From Actinomycetes bacterium (GTDB taxonomy: Bacteria > Actinomycetota > Actinomycetes > Propionibacteriales > Propionibacteriaceae), in NCBI GenBank assembly GCA_021794705.1, contig JAJYQH010000102.1, positions 1-7,310 on the forward strand: a stretch of 7,310 nt of DNA, in the 5' to 3' direction. Below are positions 6,699-7,310 of the stretch, one piece after another. Position numbers and translations under genes: made by a program. The stretch's first letter is position 1; each line of letters begins with the position of its first letter. The notes under the pieces were generated by a model. It was not told the origin of the DNA. It saw nothing but the letters and a program-made list of their open reading frames with translations, and searched no databases.

Positions 6699-6775
6699 CC
6701 TCCCGATCGGCAGGCGAGTCCGGGGTCCCCGTCCGCGGTTGCTGGGACGTCGGCGTGTGCCCGGCGATCGGGAGG
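6699..6775. repeat. 11-bp perfect inverted repeat in a divergent promoter region
   Basis: CCTCCCGATCG (6699-6709) is repeated exactly in inverted orientation as CGATCGGGAGG (6765-6775), with 55 nt between. The left copy is itself part of a near-palindrome, CCTCCCGATCGGCAGG (6699-6714, one mismatched pair), about 26 bp upstream of the kinase ATG and just outside its -10. Two regulator-binding sites, or the ends of a decayed small element, are both possible. There is no flanking direct repeat that would argue for the latter. Confidence 0.5.
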
Positions 6776-6796
6776 ATTCCAGGCGAGAGGACACGA

Positions 6797-6820
6797 CCCG
6801 GCTTTCCGGGACAATTTTCT
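6797..6820 (+). other. Small hairpin followed by a T-rich stretch
   Basis: CCCGG (6797-6801), loop CTTT, CCGGG (6806-6810), then ACAATTTTCT. It resembles a weak intrinsic terminator on the plus strand, but no plus-strand gene lies just upstream. The AT-rich bases are the least GC-rich point of the region and lie where the -35 or UP region of the DUF222 promoter would be, so a promoter role is as likely. Confidence 0.25.
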
Positions 6821-6835
6821 GTCAGTGGCCACGTC

Positions 6836-6841
6836 TACTAT
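6836..6841 (+). promoter_or_regulatory. Candidate -10 element for the DUF222 gene
   Basis: TACTAT is a good TANNNT -10. Seven bases separate it from the ATG at 6849, so the predicted start is on or next to the A of the start codon, giving a leaderless message. There is no Shine-Dalgarno sequence before this ATG, which fits. The -35 position (around 6812-6818) is AT-rich but not TTGACA-like. Confidence 0.5.
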
Positions 6842-6856
6842 CGAACGTATGAACGA
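6841..6856 (+). promoter_or_regulatory. Degenerate LexA (SOS) box-like site over the DUF222 start
   Basis: TCGAACGTATGAACGA matches the actinobacterial SOS box TCGAAC-N4-GTTCGA at 10 of its 12 fixed positions; the right half reads GAACGA instead of GTTCGA. It begins on the last base of the -10 hexamer and covers the ATG, an ideal place for a repressor to block initiation. Several mycobacterial 13E12 (DUF222) genes are known members of the LexA regulon, which raises the prior. The two mismatches are in the important GTTC half, so binding may be weak or lost. Confidence 0.35.
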
Positions 6857-7310
6857 TGAATCGGGGATCATCGACAGATGGGGTCACGCGCACCACGCGG
6901 CCCTCGCCGCAGTGCAGCGGGTGCACCTCGGCGACACCCCTGCAGACGCCGACCAAGCTCGCATCGACCTGCTCCGCGCACTGGAGGAGGTGAAGAACAT
7001 CGCCACCGCCCTGCAAGCGGTCACCGCGGTCGCGTTCGCCCGCTCCCAACGCGCCGAGCAGCTACGCCAGGGTGTGGCCGCTGACCAGGTGGGGCGGGGT
7101 GTGGCCGAGCAGGTCGCCCTGGCCCGGCGGGAATCACCCCACCGCGGTGGCATCTTCCTCGGCGTCGCCACCATCCTGGTCACCGAGATGCCGCACACCC
7201 TGACGGCCATGGCCGCCGGTGTCCTCACCGAACACCGCGCCCAACTGCTCGTCCACGAAACCGCCTGCGTGTCCCGCCAGGCCCGCGCCGAGGTCGACCA
7301 GGTGGTCTGC
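6849..7310 (+). CDS. DUF222 (13E12-type) protein, probable HNH endonuclease, 3'-truncated by window edge
   Basis: The first 154 codons of a gene that runs off the right edge. From about residue 38 the sequence is typical DUF222: RIDLLRALEEVKNIATALQA, then RGVAEQVALARRESPHRGG, LVTEMPHTLTAM and LLVHETACVSRQARAEV. In actinobacteria this domain is usually followed by a C-terminal HNH nuclease domain (the 13E12 repeat family of mycobacteria). The HNH part would lie beyond the window, so nuclease activity is inferred from the family. These genes often occur in many diverged copies per genome and may spread by gene conversion or as inteins or homing-like elements; their role is not established. The ATG at 6849 has no Shine-Dalgarno sequence but a well-placed -10 (leaderless start). 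It is transcribed away from the kinase gene across a 175-nt region. Confidence 0.9.
   Translation, partial: MNDESGIIDRWGHAHHAALAAVQRVHLGDTPADADQARIDLLRALEEVKNIATALQAVTAVAFARSQRAEQLRQGVAADQVGRGVAEQVALARRESPHRGGIFLGVATILVTEMPHTLTAMAAGVLTEHRAQLLVHETACVSRQARAEVDQVVC

Noticed and set aside
4848..6794. 648-codon minus-strand open frame across the glycine-repeat gene and the kinase
   Set aside because: It lies antisense to one gene and out of frame with the other, and has no recognisable domain.
6674..6871. N-terminal extension of the kinase to the ATG at 6871
   Set aside because: The extra 66 residues show no family similarity, cross the inverted repeat and the DUF222 promoter and start codon, and would give an overlong protein. 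ATG 6673 gives the usual length.
6884..7228. Minus-strand frame opposite the DUF222 gene
   Set aside because: The plus strand carries clear DUF222 motifs; the antisense translation is Arg/Ala/Ser-rich shadow sequence.
1..7310. tRNA, rRNA, CRISPR array, riboswitch or intact insertion sequence
   Set aside because: I found no cloverleaf-like segment, no regularly spaced repeats outside the coding glycine array, no known riboswitch core and no transposase-like protein.

Overview
The window is very GC-rich, uses G/C-ending codons throughout, and has several gene starts with a -10 hexamer placed 6-8 nt before the start codon and no ribosome-binding site. It also carries an acyl-CoA carboxylase alpha chain with fused biotin carboxylase and biotinyl domains and a DUF222 (13E12-type) gene. 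Together these point to a high-GC Gram-positive actinobacterium. I cannot name the genus from sequence alone.

Layout. (1) 1-647 (+): deoC, deoxyribose-phosphate aldolase, with its first residues missing off the left edge. (2) 633-2872 (-): a two-gene operon, a DHA2/EmrB-QacA type MFS exporter followed by a membrane-anchored YdcF/DUF218 protein, joined by a 4-nt GTGA overlap. The YdcF gene ends 15 nt inside the 3' end of deoC. (3) 2873-3057: a divergent promoter region with a -10 hexamer for each direction and a possible 21-codon leader ORF that ends in an ATGA overlap with the exporter start. (4) 3058-4824 (+): acetyl/propionyl-CoA carboxylase alpha chain (accA3/bccA type), all catalytic motifs present, strong ribosome-binding site. 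(5) 4902-5765 (+): a membrane-anchored protein I do not recognise, with a helical region, three cysteines, an aromatic-rich segment and a C-terminus of four tandem 11-residue glycine-rich repeats. (6) 5762-6673 (-): a phosphotransferase of the APH/choline kinase fold; its stop codon and that of gene 5 share one CTAG palindrome. (7) 6674-6848: a divergent intergenic region with an 11-bp inverted repeat, a small hairpin and two outward -10 elements. (8) 6849-7310 (+): the N-terminal part of a DUF222/HNH-endonuclease-type protein, cut by the right edge, with a degenerate LexA-like (SOS) box over its start codon.

The genes do not form one pathway. deoC and the carboxylase are central carbon metabolism (deoxynucleoside salvage and carboxylation of acyl-CoA). 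The exporter and YdcF protein are a probable envelope or efflux unit. The DUF222 gene belongs to a repetitive, often multi-copy actinobacterial family. The best candidates for something new are the glycine-repeat membrane protein, the SOS-like box on the DUF222 gene, and the possible leaderless leader peptide in front of the exporter. No RNA genes, CRISPR arrays or intact insertion sequences were seen, and no gene-free stretch exceeds 300 bases.
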